Assembly: GCA_001577715.1 (NCBI GenBank)
Contig: LQAA01000003.1
Location: 1 to 64,000 of the forward strand
From: Candidatus Adiutrix intracellularis
Lineage (GTDB): Bacteria > Desulfobacterota > Desulfarculia > Adiutricales > Adiutricaceae
Direction: 5' to 3'
Length of the DNA stretch: 64,000 nt
Position numbers and translations under genes: made by a program. The notes under the pieces are model-generated. The model worked only from the letters and a program-made list of their open reading frames with translations. It was not told where the DNA came from and ran no database searches. Shown here in pieces: positions 10,762 through 21,400 of the stretch; position 1 is the stretch's first letter; each line of letters begins with the position of its first letter.

Positions 10762-11565
10762 TTGTTTAGCATCTCAACCATATTTGGTGCTATTAAATCT
10801 ATGCGCTGGGAAGATATCGCCGATATCTTTCTGGTTGGGCTGCTGATCTATTACGTTATCCGGTTAGTTCGGGGAACTCGTAGTGGCCAGGTCTTTCTTG
10901 GCTTAGGGTTGGTTATGGTTACTTATCTTATGGCCAACCGCTTTGAGTTTCTAACCCTTCGTTATCTGATTTCTTCTTTTGCCGGCAACCTTATTGTAGT
11001 TATAGTTGTTCTTTTTTCTTCCGATATTCGCCGGGGATTGGCCCGCATAGCTCGCTTTTCCATTACTCGTACTAACTCTCAATTGCTGGATGCGATTAAT
11101 GAAGTGGTACGGGCCGCCTTCTTTATGGCCGAAAAGCGTATCGGGGCTTTGATTGCCTTTGAACAAGGGGTGAACCTGGGTGAATATACAGAAACCGGCG
11201 GCCTGATTGGAGCTATAGTTTCTGATCGTCTCCTATTGGCTCTATTTCATACCTCTTCACCTCTACATGATGGTGCGGTTATTATTCAGGATGGTCGATT
11301 GGCTGCGGCTGGCTGTTTTCTGCCCCTACTTCCCTCCGAAGACAATGTCAGTCGCTTTTTCGGCACCAGGCATCGGGCGGCTATCGGCCTATCTCGGGAA
11401 ACAGATGCTCTGGTAGTTGTGGTTTCCGAGGAAAGGGGGTTAGTCTCTTTAGTTAAAGACGGTGAGGTGGTGGTTATGATGGGTGCGGCTAATTTGCGTG
11501 ACCGTCTTTTATCTCAGCTGAGCTTGGTCACTAAAAAGAACCAAGGGAAGTCGAGGGTCGGGTGA
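10762..11565 (+). CDS. cdaA: Membrane diadenylate cyclase CdaA (DisA_N domain)
   Basis: N-terminal TM region; DGA motif in LHDGAVII and RHR motif in GTRHRAAIGLS. Confidence 0.95.
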   Translation: MFSISTIFGAIKSMRWEDIADIFLVGLLIYYVIRLVRGTRSGQVFLGLGLVMVTYLMANRFEFLTLRYLISSFAGNLIVVIVVLFSSDIRRGLARIARFSITRTNSQLLDAINEVVRAAFFMAEKRIGALIAFEQGVNLGEYTETGGLIGAIVSDRLLLALFHTSSPLHDGAVIIQDGRLAAAGCFLPLLPSEDNVSRFFGTRHRAAIGLSRETDALVVVVSEERGLVSLVKDGEVVVMMGAANLRDRLLSQLSLVTKKNQGKSRVG

Positions 11566-12515
11566 GCGGCAAAATATCTTCTTTTGTGGTTTCGTTGATT
11601 CTTTCGTTTTGTCTGTGGCTAACTTTGGTCGGCGAGGACACCACTGCTTTGGAAGTGCCTCTGCAACTAGAGCTGACTAATCTGCCAGAAGCCCTGATCG
11701 TCACTTCTGAAGTGCCTCGGGAAATAACCTGTCGTATTTTGGCCAATACTGCCCAGGTTCGTTTTTTAACCGACCGCAAGTTGAAGCTACCCCTGGATGT
11801 TTCTTCATCTCGAGAAGGCTATAATGCCTTTCCACTTACGTCCGATTCTCTGAACTTGCCTTGGGGGGTTCAGGTAAGCGAACTTTCCCCGTCGCTAATC
11901 GAATTTGAGGCGCTACGTCGAGTCGAAAAAAAGCTTGATTTAGAGCCCGTCATAGTGGGTACTCCCGGCCCTGGCTACCAGTTTAAAAGTGTTGTCCTAA
12001 CCCCGGATCAAGTTGTTATTAAAGGGCCTAAAGAGCTTATCAATAAGATAAATAATTTATATACTACCCCCATTTCCGTGGAAAATATGACTCATTCAAT
12101 CTTTTTAGTGACTACGGTCGCTTTGCCTGAACTTGATCAGAAACTGATTGATTTTTCACCTAAGGAAATACAGGTTGCCCTTGAAGTAGACGCTGTGTAT
12201 ACCACGGCCTCCTTTTCCAAATTACCCATTAAAATAGAGTTAAAAAACGACGGCCCTTCACCTTCTTTTTTTGACATCTCGCCTACCCAGGTAACTATTT
12301 CGGTCTCCTGGCCCTTATCTCGTAGTCAGTCCGTTAAGGCCGAAGAAATCCGGCCCCGGGTCTTTATCGACTGGGCTAGCTTTCAGCAGGAGAACTGCCT
12401 GTCTCTACCGGTGATAGTTGTGCCTCCTGAGGGGGTTAACGTAACCGCTATAAGCCCGGCGAATGTTACAGTGACTTATAAGCCTGAAAAATCGGGTGAA
12501 AGGTCTAAAAAATGA
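11562..12515 (+). CDS. ybbR: YbbR-like domain protein (CdaA regulator-like)
   Basis: Single N-terminal TM, VPLQLELTNLPEALIVTSEVP and repeated YbbR-like segments; between cdaA and glmM. Confidence 0.85.
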   Translation: MSGKISSFVVSLILSFCLWLTLVGEDTTALEVPLQLELTNLPEALIVTSEVPREITCRILANTAQVRFLTDRKLKLPLDVSSSREGYNAFPLTSDSLNLPWGVQVSELSPSLIEFEALRRVEKKLDLEPVIVGTPGPGYQFKSVVLTPDQVVIKGPKELINKINNLYTTPISVENMTHSIFLVTTVALPELDQKLIDFSPKEIQVALEVDAVYTTASFSKLPIKIELKNDGPSPSFFDISPTQVTISVSWPLSRSQSVKAEEIRPRVFIDWASFQQENCLSLPVIVVPPEGVNVTAISPANVTVTYKPEKSGERSKK

Positions 12516-13885
12516 CAGCAGTCTGTCGCCACCTCTTTGGCACTGATGGTATCCGCGGTGTAGTTAACCAGTATCCAATGACCGCCGAATTTGCTTTGGC
12601 TCTGGGCCGAGCCGTAGCTCACTATCTGCGGGAAATAAAAAAAGCTCGTTGTCCTAGAGTGGTGGTGGGTAAAGATACTCGTCGATCGGGTTATATGTTG
12701 GAAGAAGCATTGACCTCGGGTTTCCTGAGTCAGGGGGCCGATGTCTTTCTGGCTGGACCTTTGCCTACGCCTGGTTTAGCTTTCCTCACCACCAGCCTTC
12801 GGGCTGATGCTGGGGTGGTTATTAGTGCTTCTCATAACCCTTATTATGATAACGGGATTAAGATTTTTGCCGCCGATGGCTTCAAGCTACCCGATGAAAT
12901 AGAGGCCCGCTTGGAACAATATCTGAGTGATCCTTCGCTTCTGGACCGGTACCGTCCTCGGTCCGATGGAGTGGGGCGGGCCGAACGAGTGGATGACGCC
13001 GTAGGTCGCTATGTAGTTTTTCTTAAAAGTACTTTTCCCCGCTATTTAAATTTAGAAGGCTTAACTTTGGTTCTGGACTGCGCCCATGGGGCAGCGTACC
13101 GTACGGCGCCTATGGTTTTTGAGGAATTGGGGGCCAAGATTCATTTGATCGGGACTAATCCGGACGGCGTTAATATTAACCTCGGGGTGGGATCGCTTCA
13201 GCCGGAACTGTGTATTAAAAAGGTTCTCGAAACTGGAGCCGATCTAGGGCTAGCCTTGGACGGTGATGCAGATCGGGTAATCTTTGTTGACGGCCGGGGT
13301 CAAGTGGTGGACGGTGACCAAATCATGAATATCTGTGCCCGGCGCTTAGCCCGGGTCGGTCGACTAAACCAGAATACTATGGTCGCTACTATAATGAGTA
13401 ACATGGGTCTGGAAATAGCTCTGGCCCAGGTGGGTATCAATCTGATCCGAACTAGGGTGGGCGACCGCTATGTGGTTGAGCGTATGCGCCAGGACGGACT
13501 CAATTTTGGTGGCGAACAATCCGGCCATCTTATTTTTCTGGATTATGGCACCACTGGCGACGGTATCTTGGCCGCTTTGCAAATAATTTTGACTATAAAA
13601 GAAGAAGGTTGGTCTCTAGCCGATCTAGCCGCTTTGATGGAACCCTTACCCCAGGTTCTTCTTAATGTTAAGGCTACCCTGCCCAAAGAAGTTGAAAGTA
13701 ACCCGGTTATCGTTGAACAGGTGGCTAGGCTTACTTGCCGTCTCGGTCGGCGTGGTCGGGTTATCTTGCGGCCCTCTGGTACCGAATCTGTAGTCCGCAT
13801 CATGATTGAGGGCGATAATTTAGATGAAATAACCACTCTAGCCGAGGAGACTGCCGATCTGGTGGCCGCCGAATTGGGTGGTTGA
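12512..13885 (+). CDS. glmM: Phosphoglucosamine mutase
   Basis: LFGTDGIRGVVN, VISASHNPYYDNGIKIF, LDGDADRVIFVDG, RPSGTESVVRIMIEG. Confidence 0.97.
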   Translation: MTAVCRHLFGTDGIRGVVNQYPMTAEFALALGRAVAHYLREIKKARCPRVVVGKDTRRSGYMLEEALTSGFLSQGADVFLAGPLPTPGLAFLTTSLRADAGVVISASHNPYYDNGIKIFAADGFKLPDEIEARLEQYLSDPSLLDRYRPRSDGVGRAERVDDAVGRYVVFLKSTFPRYLNLEGLTLVLDCAHGAAYRTAPMVFEELGAKIHLIGTNPDGVNINLGVGSLQPELCIKKVLETGADLGLALDGDADRVIFVDGRGQVVDGDQIMNICARRLARVGRLNQNTMVATIMSNMGLEIALAQVGINLIRTRVGDRYVVERMRQDGLNFGGEQSGHLIFLDYGTTGDGILAALQIILTIKEEGWSLADLAALMEPLPQVLLNVKATLPKEVESNPVIVEQVARLTCRLGRRGRVILRPSGTESVVRIMIEGDNLDEITTLAEETADLVAAELGG

Positions 13886-13910
13886 TCCCTTTCTTGTTAA
13901 GGACAAATTT

Positions 13911-14681
13911 ATGCTCTTTACTTTGGATATTGGAAATACCAATATGAATTGTGGCCTGTGGTTGGGCGATGAGCTTAAGGCTGATTGGCGCCTTTCCACC
14001 CGTCGCGAATCAACTTTGGATGAGTTAGGTCTGGCCATCGGGGGGGTGCTGAACGCCGCTGGATTCGATTTCCGATCCATAAGCGGGTTCATTATTGCTA
14101 GCGTAGTCCCACCTATGCGCCCGGCATTGGAGCGTTTCGGGGCTAAATATGTTAAGCAGCGACCTATTTTTTTAGAAGCCCATCGGCAGACTCTTTTATC
14201 TCTGCGCTATCTGAACCCTATAGAAATGGGCGCCGACCGGGTAGCTGTCTCTATTGCCGCTTATCGCCGGGTCCGAACCCGGGTTATAGTTGTGGATCTC
14301 GGTACGGCTACAACGTTCGATTGTATTTCTGAAGATGGCGAACATCTAGGCGGAGCTATCGCCCCGGGTCTTCGGCTCTCCGCTGAGGCTCTTTTTCAGA
14401 AGACTTGTCGTCTTCCTCGCTTGGAACTCTTTGACCTTCCAGATCGGATTATAACTCAGGATACCATATCTAATCTTAATGTCGGCCTAATTTACGGGTA
14501 TGTTTCTTTAGTTGATGGCCTGGTGACCCGGATTAAAAAGGAATTGGGTCCGGCTAAGGTTTTGGCTACTGGCGGTCTAGCTACCCTTATCGCTTCCGAA
14601 TCCACTCAAATTGAAGAGGTTTTACCTGATTTGACTTTGGAAGGTTTAAAAATAGTTTACAATGAGATGGCCTGGCGTTGA
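13911..14681 (+). CDS. coaX: Type III pantothenate kinase (ORF opens at 13878; MLFTLDIGNTN start at 13911 preferred)
   Basis: LDIGNTNMNCGLW, GADRVAVSIAAY, VVDLGTATTFDCI, GGAIAPG. Confidence 0.95.
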   Translation: MLFTLDIGNTNMNCGLWLGDELKADWRLSTRRESTLDELGLAIGGVLNAAGFDFRSISGFIIASVVPPMRPALERFGAKYVKQRPIFLEAHRQTLLSLRYLNPIEMGADRVAVSIAAYRRVRTRVIVVDLGTATTFDCISEDGEHLGGAIAPGLRLSAEALFQKTCRLPRLELFDLPDRIITQDTISNLNVGLIYGYVSLVDGLVTRIKKELGPAKVLATGGLATLIASESTQIEEVLPDLTLEGLKIVYNEMAWR

Positions 14682-14684
14682 AAG

Positions 14685-15608
14685 ATGAGTGGCAAGCTTT
14701 GTTGGAGCGGTGAGGCCGGCCCCGGGTTGGTCTGGCCGACCGCGCCCGAGCCGGGGCGGAAATGGGGTCTTTTTGCCCCGGCTCACCATTTTGAGGCCGA
14801 GGAATTTGCGCGGGCTCGTTTGGTGTTGACGAGCTGGGGGGTGGAGACTAGTTGGCCGAAAAATATTTTTCGCCGTCAGCGCTATTTGGCCGGAAGTGAC
14901 CAGTTCCGGCTAGATTTTATGGATCGGCTGATGATGGATCCGGAAGTAGCCGGGTTGTTGGCTGTGCGTGGCGGTTCGGGTTGCCAGCGACTTTTACCGC
15001 TTCTGGCTAATCGCTGGACCGCTTGGCCCACAAAACCTATTATCGGTTTTTCTGATTTAACTGCGCTTCACTTGGGCCGTTTAGCTGCGGTTGGAGTCAT
15101 AGGATATCACGGACCCATGCTGATTTCTTTAGGTAAAATTAACCCGGCTGATTTGGTCGACACTTGCAGTCAGGCCGATTTGCGGTGGGCTCTTAGGAGG
15201 GTACCGTTTGCGGGCGGCTGGACTTTTCAAGACCGGGATGTTTTAAAGCCTGGCCGGGCTCGAGGGCCGCTTTTGGGTGGTAATCTAACTTTGCTCATCC
15301 ACCTTCTAACTAGTCCTTGGCTGCCTGACTTTACTGGGGCTATTTTGCTGGTGGAAGATGCCGATGAATATGCCTATCGGCTGGATCGCCTTCTGATTTC
15401 GCTGAGACAAAGCTATCTTTGGTTGCGGCTTTCTGGGTTAGTTTTCGGCCGCTTTATTCGGTGCGGTTCTCCGGCTTTGGTGCGGGATCTTTTAAAAGAG
15501 GCAGCCGAAGATTTTTCCGGCCCGGTTTTAATGAATGCGCCTGTTAGTCATGGCGGCTGCAATCGTCTTTTCCCTCTAGGGGCTTTAGCTGTTTTGACCG
15601 CTATTTAA
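14685..15608 (+). CDS. LD-carboxypeptidase (peptidase S66 family)
   Basis: LLAVRGGSGCQRLLPLL, IIGFSDLTALHL, GPLLGGNLTLLIHLLTSPW. Confidence 0.85.
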   Translation: MSGKLCWSGEAGPGLVWPTAPEPGRKWGLFAPAHHFEAEEFARARLVLTSWGVETSWPKNIFRRQRYLAGSDQFRLDFMDRLMMDPEVAGLLAVRGGSGCQRLLPLLANRWTAWPTKPIIGFSDLTALHLGRLAAVGVIGYHGPMLISLGKINPADLVDTCSQADLRWALRRVPFAGGWTFQDRDVLKPGRARGPLLGGNLTLLIHLLTSPWLPDFTGAILLVEDADEYAYRLDRLLISLRQSYLWLRLSGLVFGRFIRCGSPALVRDLLKEAAEDFSGPVLMNAPVSHGGCNRLFPLGALAVLTAI

Positions 15609-15692
15609 AAAGCGAGTCAGTCGTTCTATTTTTTATAAAATTGTTCATTATTAATTTGACCTTTTTATGCTAGAGGAGAGAGGACGGAAAAG

Positions 15693-16760
15693 ATGATCGG
15701 CGAAATTGAAGCCAGACGGGAAAAAAAACCGGGCGACCAGGTTTTGATAGCTTTAATTTGTTTTTTTTCTTTTACGGCTATTTCCGGTCTAGCTCAGGCT
15801 CAGGCTCCTCTGGATGTTCTACAGGCGCAGGCCCAGTTACGATTGCCCACCCAGGCTCTGCTGAATCAGGGGGCTGAACTGACTTATGGGTCGGCTTTTC
15901 AGTCCCCGGTTGGATCGGGTGGGGGTAATCAGATTTTAGCCTTCGGTGGGCTGGTCGGCGCTAGGAATAAATATGATGTGGTGGGCGAGATAGATGTTCG
16001 AGGCGTCTTATTCTTAACTGGGTTGGGCCGGCGCTTCACAGTGGATGATTCGCCCATCGATAGCTTCACTCTCGGGCTTTTTGTCGAAGGCGGATCCGGT
16101 AGTTACGACATTAATGTATCTCCAGTTACTTTGGGGGAAATACAGTCCAGCGGCAATAGCCGTTATGTGGGCGGAGGCTTTTTGACCCGAACGGAATTTC
16201 ATAATGGGGCCTTTATGGAAATATCTTGTCGGACAGGCCAGGCTAAAACTGAAATTAACGTTTCGCCGGTGGTGCCATCGGCTCTTTTCTGGTCCAACCC
16301 TTATTTCGGTGCTGTTGGCGGAGTGGGTTATTTACTCGACTTGAGTGAAATGATTAATTTGAATCTTTATACCCGAATGCTTTGGTCACATCAAAAAAGC
16401 CAGGTCGTGGGCGCAGTTTTTCAGTTTGATGAATTAAATTCCATTTTTCAATTTGATGAATTAAATTCCACCAGAACTCATCTAGGTGGCCGGTTTAATT
16501 TTGAGGCTACCGATTGCTTAAAAATTTACACTGGAGCGGTCTGGGAGCATGAATTTAACGGTCGACAGGATTTTAAACTTGAAGGAATTTATGCAGTTAA
16601 CCCCCCTGACTTCGGGGGTGACAGTTTGCTAAGCGAAGCGGGTCTAATTTTTAGATCGGCTCCGGACAGTGGTTTTTCCGCTCAGGTGGGAGTAGGCGCT
16701 TCTTTAGGCGTCCGCCAGAGTCTCACCGGCGGATTACGCCTGAGGTACGAATTTTTTTAA
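15693..16760 (+). CDS. Putative outer-membrane / autotransporter-type beta-barrel protein
   Basis: Signal-peptide-like N-terminus, alternating beta-strand pattern, Gly-rich GGSGSYDINVSPVTLGEI, terminal aromatic (...RLRYEFF). Confidence 0.6.
   Translation: MIGEIEARREKKPGDQVLIALICFFSFTAISGLAQAQAPLDVLQAQAQLRLPTQALLNQGAELTYGSAFQSPVGSGGGNQILAFGGLVGARNKYDVVGEIDVRGVLFLTGLGRRFTVDDSPIDSFTLGLFVEGGSGSYDINVSPVTLGEIQSSGNSRYVGGGFLTRTEFHNGAFMEISCRTGQAKTEINVSPVVPSALFWSNPYFGAVGGVGYLLDLSEMINLNLYTRMLWSHQKSQVVGAVFQFDELNSIFQFDELNSTRTHLGGRFNFEATDCLKIYTGAVWEHEFNGRQDFKLEGIYAVNPPDFGGDSLLSEAGLIFRSAPDSGFSAQVGVGASLGVRQSLTGGLRLRYEFF
16416..16469 (+). repeat. In-frame 27-bp tandem duplication within the OMP gene
   Basis: gttttt cagtttgatgaattaaattcc / atttttcaatttgatgaattaaattcc, encoding (V/I)FQFDELNS twice. 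Confidence 0.9.
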
Positions 16761-17038
16761 CCACTTTACGATCCTGAATTCCACTTTTTTCTTCAACCGG
16801 GTTTAGTCTGGTTTTAGTCGCTGTAAAATCATTATAACTGTAATGGTAAAGGCTGTCATACCTCTCTCGTTAGTAGATGAGTCTCGGATGTATTCTTGTT
16901 TTCTAAATAGATATAATTTTGCGGGGGGGCATATCCGGCTGAGTTTTTGCACTGGAGCTAATTTGTGCTTTCTACCATAGTATTTTGATTAACCAATAAT
17001 CGTTGCGCATGGTGAAGGCTAACAAAATAAATACTACT

Positions 17039-17744
17039 AAAAGTGCAGCGAGAGTTTCTTTCTTATGTTTGAAATTATATTTCAGAGTATAACCGTTATT
17101 TTTTGAACCATTAAAAATCTTATTTTCTATTGTTCACTAACTTTCAGTGCATCTAAGCAAGCTCTTAATATTATCTTTGTTAGAAAGATACTCTTGTACA
17201 ATTTTGTAGGTGGAAAGAATATAAGTAAAGATGAAGTTGAACTCAGGCGACAATTTTTTTCATAACTCGGCTAGTAGGTATAAAAGTCGTCACTCTAAAA
17301 AGATAGAGCGCAATTTTTTGACTTTTGAAGTCTGCTTATTCAGCTAGCGTAAAGTGGCTTTTTATTTGTAGTCTTGTTTCTTATCCCCGTCCAGCGAGGT
17401 TATAATTTCTGGGGCCAGGGGGAGAATTATATTTTAGCCTGGCGTGACAATAACGGTTCCCAAGAATATATAAAAATACTTTAAACTAATATATTTTATA
17501 AGAATTAAATTACTGAGGTTAATCCAGAGCAGTTAAAAATCTGTCGTTTAATTATTTAAAGGGCTTCAGGATATCTATCAGACGCAAGTTAAAAATAATA
17601 TTAAAAATTACCGAGTTAAAATGAGTGGTTGGAAATTAATCCAGCATCTGGCGGATATAGTTATTCAAACATATGTTAGATATAAAAAAATAATTATTTT
17701 AACCGAAATACTTGCTTAACGGGCGCTTCTTCGGCCTTCTCACG
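17039..17744 (+). repeat. Repeat family A, 706-bp near-identical unit, left copy
   Basis: aaaagtgcagcgagagtttc...cggccttctcacg; reverse complement recurs at 44088-44793 with only two substitutions seen by eye. Confidence 0.95.
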
Positions 17745-17865
17745 TAGTAAGAATATATATTTATTCAAAGACCTCGTGAATATAATTTAACATAAATTCA
17801 AGTATGTTCCGATAAACTTAATACAAAATATGCTAAAATAAGAATAGCTACCACTACCCTGAATA
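17745..17865 (+). repeat. Repeat family D copy, immediately after the 706-bp unit
   Basis: taacataaattcaagtatgttccgataaacttaatacaaaatatgctaaaataagaatagctaccac. Confidence 0.65.
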
Positions 17866-17941
17866 GCTTGATTTTACGGAAAGACGGTGTTATTCTTAAT
17901 TGTTATATTCTAAACTATTAAGTTTATGCACGAGGAAATCC

Positions 17942-18505
17942 ATGCGGAATGTTTTGGTTACCATTCTAGGGCGGGATCGTCCCGGTATCATTCATCAGGT
18001 TAGTCGGGTTCTAGCTGATTTTAAACTGAATGTCATCGAAGTCAGCCAGACCACCCTGTTGGGTGAATTTGCGGGCCTTTTTTCGTGCACCTTGTCTTCG
18101 GAGATAAACCTGATTGATTTGACCCAGCTTTTGGATCAGAAGTTGGAAAGCAGCGGACTAACCCAATTGGTTCGGGAAGTGGGTGCTGTTCCTGAAGATC
18201 AGGTCGAGGTTACGACCGAATCTTATGTAGTCACGGTGCGGGGGCAGGGCCGGCCGGAACTAATTCCAGAAATATCCGGGGTTCTTTCCAGTTTTGAAGT
18301 CAATATCGATACTCTGAGAGCCATTTCCCTACCAACGGTTCCATATCATCCGGGTCAGCGGATAGTGATGTTTTTTGAGCTTTCCGTCCCCCGAGAGACT
18401 AATCAGGCTGCTCTGCGTGAAGCTCTGAAACTAGCCGCCAAAGGTCTAGGTATGGAAATGAGCCTTCAACACCGCAACATCTTCGAAGCCATTCATCGTT
18501 TGTAA
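17942..18505 (+). CDS. ACT-domain (GcvR-like) protein
   Basis: [47 protein letters not shown]; second ACT-like half [21 protein letters not shown]. Confidence 0.88.
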   Translation: MRNVLVTILGRDRPGIIHQVSRVLADFKLNVIEVSQTTLLGEFAGLFSCTLSSEINLIDLTQLLDQKLESSGLTQLVREVGAVPEDQVEVTTESYVVTVRGQGRPELIPEISGVLSSFEVNIDTLRAISLPTVPYHPGQRIVMFFELSVPRETNQAALREALKLAAKGLGMEMSLQHRNIFEAIHRL

Positions 18506-18530
18506 AAACGCCTTCAGGATAGAATCGACA

Positions 18531-19904
18531 ATGCTCACCGATCGCGAAGTTATTAGCACTTTGGAGATGTTGAAAAACGAACATCTAAATGTCCGCTCTA
18601 TCACGCTAGGGCTATCTCTGATGGATTGCGTTTCCGACGATTTAAACCGCCTAACCGCTAAAATAATAAAAAAAATAATAACTCATGCGGAAGATTTAGT
18701 TAAAGTCTGTGACCGAGTCGGGAGTAAGTACGGTATTCCTGTAGTCAATAAGCGCCTGGCTGTTTCCCCTATGAGCGCTTTAGCTAGCTCCTTTAACTCT
18801 GATCAGATGGTTAAGGTGGCCTTGGCTCTAGATCGGGCGGGCGAGGCGGTGGGAGTCGATTTTGTTGGCGGATTCGGGGCACTAGTGGAAAAGGGTTTTT
18901 CCAAGGGCGACATGGCTCTAATCCAAGCTATTCCTCAAGCTCTAGCTGAAACTAAGCGGGTTTGCTCGTCGGTTAATGTGGCTTCAAGCCGTGACGGTAT
19001 TAATATGGACGCCGTAGCTCTCATGGGCGAAATTATTAAGCGGACGGCTGAGGCCACTTGCGATATTGAGGCTTTGGGCTGCGCTAAATTAGTGACCTTC
19101 GCTAATATCCCACCGGACATGCCCTTTATGGCCGGGGCTTATCAGGGCTTGGGTGAACCTGACGCTGTCATTAATGTAGGGGTTTCCGGCCCTGGGGTTG
19201 TAAAAAAGGCTTTAGATCGGGTTATGGCTCAGGACCCCCGACCCAAATTCGATCAGATTAGCGAAACCATTAAGCGAACCGCTTACAAGGTCACTCGGGT
19301 AGGTGAACTATTAGGACGAGAAGTAGCGGCGGCCCTGAATCTACCTTTCGGGGTAGTGGATCTATCACTGGCCCCCACGCCTCAGGTGGGCGATTCGGTT
19401 GGAGAAATATTCCAAACTCTGGGTCTTAAAGCTATCGGGACACCCGGGTCCACGGCTATTCTGGCCCTACTTAATGATGCCATCAAAAAAGGAGGCGCTT
19501 TCGCCTCCGGCCATGTAGGGGGGCTGTCGGGGGCGTTCATTCCAGTTTCGGAAGATTTGGGTATAGGCCAGGCCGTGGTAGATGGTTATTTGAACTTGGA
19601 AAAACTGGAAGCTTTAACGGCTGTCTGTTCGGTGGGCTTAGATATGGTAGCCGTGCCCGGCGACACCACAGCCGCGACTCTTTCCGCTCTTATTGCTGAT
19701 GAAATGGCCATCGGCATGATCAACCATAAAACCACAGCGGTACGGGTCATCCCTGTACCCGGGAAAAAAGCTGGGGATAAGGTTCACTTCGGTGGCCTTT
19801 TGGGCTGGGCTGAAATTATGGTCGTGGCCGATTATATTGAAGCTGCGGCCTTTATCGGCCTGGGCGGTCGCATTCCGGCCCCCATTCATAGTTTAAAAAA
19901 TTGA
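18531..19904 (+). CDS. UPF0210 / DUF711 family protein
   Basis: [65 protein letters not shown]; adjacent ACT gene is the usual partner. Confidence 0.9.
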   Translation: MLTDREVISTLEMLKNEHLNVRSITLGLSLMDCVSDDLNRLTAKIIKKIITHAEDLVKVCDRVGSKYGIPVVNKRLAVSPMSALASSFNSDQMVKVALALDRAGEAVGVDFVGGFGALVEKGFSKGDMALIQAIPQALAETKRVCSSVNVASSRDGINMDAVALMGEIIKRTAEATCDIEALGCAKLVTFANIPPDMPFMAGAYQGLGEPDAVINVGVSGPGVVKKALDRVMAQDPRPKFDQISETIKRTAYKVTRVGELLGREVAAALNLPFGVVDLSLAPTPQVGDSVGEIFQTLGLKAIGTPGSTAILALLNDAIKKGGAFASGHVGGLSGAFIPVSEDLGIGQAVVDGYLNLEKLEALTAVCSVGLDMVAVPGDTTAATLSALIADEMAIGMINHKTTAVRVIPVPGKKAGDKVHFGGLLGWAEIMVVADYIEAAAFIGLGGRIPAPIHSLKN

Positions 19905-19929
19905 GTAGCGAGCCAAAAGGGAAGAGTGG

Positions 19930-21108
19930 ATGCATTACAATTTTGATGAAATCATTGATCGTAGCCAAAATTTCAGCGTCAAATATGATGAACGCTGGAA
20001 GAAGTTTGGTACTCAAGATGTAATTCCTTTGTGGTTGGCCGATATGGATTTTAAAACAGCCCAGCCGATCATTAATGCCTTAATTACCCGGGCTGCCCAG
20101 GGTATTTTCGGCTATGTCTCAAAACCAGCCAGCTATTTAGAGGCTTACAGCCAGTGGCAGTCCCGTCGTCATGGCTGGGACGTCAGTCCCGACTTAATGA
20201 GCTTCTGCCCTGGGGTGGTACCAGCCTTAGCGGCTCTGATTCAGCAATTTTCAGAACCCGGCGACGAAATTATGATTCAGACGCCAGGTTATCCAGAATT
20301 CGATGAGGTTATTCGGGCTTGGGGGCGTAAAACTTTGGCCGTTCCATTAGCGGAAGATCGGGGTCGGTACACGGTTGATTTTGGTAAAATGGCCGAAACC
20401 TTAAAGCGCCGCCCCAGTTTTTTTATCCTTTGTAGTCCTCACAACCCTGTGGGTCGGGTCTGGACTAGTGAGGAATTAACCGAGATGCTGAGATTTTGTC
20501 TAGAAGCTGGGGTTCTTCTTATTTCCGATGAAATCCATTCCGACTTGGTATTTAAGGGGTATCGTCACATCCCCACCGCTAGCCTTTCACCCGAAGCGGC
20601 CGAGATTACCATTACCTGCCTTTCTACCACCAAAACCTTCAACTTGGCTGGGTTGCAGGCCTCCACTACAGTCTTCCCTAATTATAAGTATAAAGAGCGT
20701 TTTGACTACTGGTGGCGGAATATGGATATTCACCGTAATAACTGCTTTAGCCTGGTGGCCATGGAAGCGGCCTTACGCCACGGTGAAGAATGGCTAACCC
20801 AACTGTTGAGCTATCTGGAAGGTAATTTAGACTTTATCCGTGACTATTGCGCCAAAAATATTCTTCAGATCAAACCTAATCGGCCAGAAGGTACTTACCT
20901 AGTCTGGCTAGACTGTCGAGCTCTAGGCTTGAATGACACTAAGCTATCTCAGTTTATGGTGAAAAAAGCTGGCCTGGGTCTAAACAACGGCCTTGCTTTC
21001 GGCCTTGGCGGCGAGGGTTTCATGCGCCTTAATGCTGCCTGCCCCAGAAGTCTTCTAGCCCAGGCCCTGGCTCAACTTAAAGCGGCGGTAGCCGAGTTAC
21101 CCAGTTAA
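19930..21108 (+). CDS. PatB/MalY-type PLP-dependent aminotransferase / C-S lyase
   Basis: PLWLADMDFKTAQPI, FGYVSKPASYLEAYSQWQSRRHGWDV, SPHNPVGRVWT, LISDEIHSDLVFKGYRHIP, STTKTFNLAGLQ. Confidence 0.93.
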   Translation: MHYNFDEIIDRSQNFSVKYDERWKKFGTQDVIPLWLADMDFKTAQPIINALITRAAQGIFGYVSKPASYLEAYSQWQSRRHGWDVSPDLMSFCPGVVPALAALIQQFSEPGDEIMIQTPGYPEFDEVIRAWGRKTLAVPLAEDRGRYTVDFGKMAETLKRRPSFFILCSPHNPVGRVWTSEELTEMLRFCLEAGVLLISDEIHSDLVFKGYRHIPTASLSPEAAEITITCLSTTKTFNLAGLQASTTVFPNYKYKERFDYWWRNMDIHRNNCFSLVAMEAALRHGEEWLTQLLSYLEGNLDFIRDYCAKNILQIKPNRPEGTYLVWLDCRALGLNDTKLSQFMVKKAGLGLNNGLAFGLGGEGFMRLNAACPRSLLAQALAQLKAAVAELPS

Positions 21109-21117
21109 CTGTAAAGG

Positions 21118-21400
21118 TCTAAAAACAGGACTATACGAGAACTATTTTATTAACTATTTTAAAATAAAAAATATCCATCCCTTAATGAAATAAAGGAAGG
21201 CCGACGGTTTATTCTTCAAAAAATATATTGTAATTTAGTCTATTTTTTATTTGTATTAACTTCGGTAATAGCTGGTTTATCTAGCTGGCTTGAGGAGGCT
21301 GATGATATTTAGGTAAAGTTTAAATAGTGGGGATAACTATTTTTTTAGGTTAGCTGCCGTCAGTTAATATTTCTCAGCTCCCTGCGATTTAGCGCAATTA
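21118..21400 (+). repeat. Repeat family C copy
   Basis: ttgtaatttagtctattttttatttgtattaacttcggtaatagctggtttatctagctggcttgaggaggctgatgatattt aligns with 37060-37140. Confidence 0.7.

Noticed and set aside
17039-17744. Family A 706-bp unit as a group II intron
   Set aside because: No GUGYG start, domain V signature or reverse-transcriptase motif seen.
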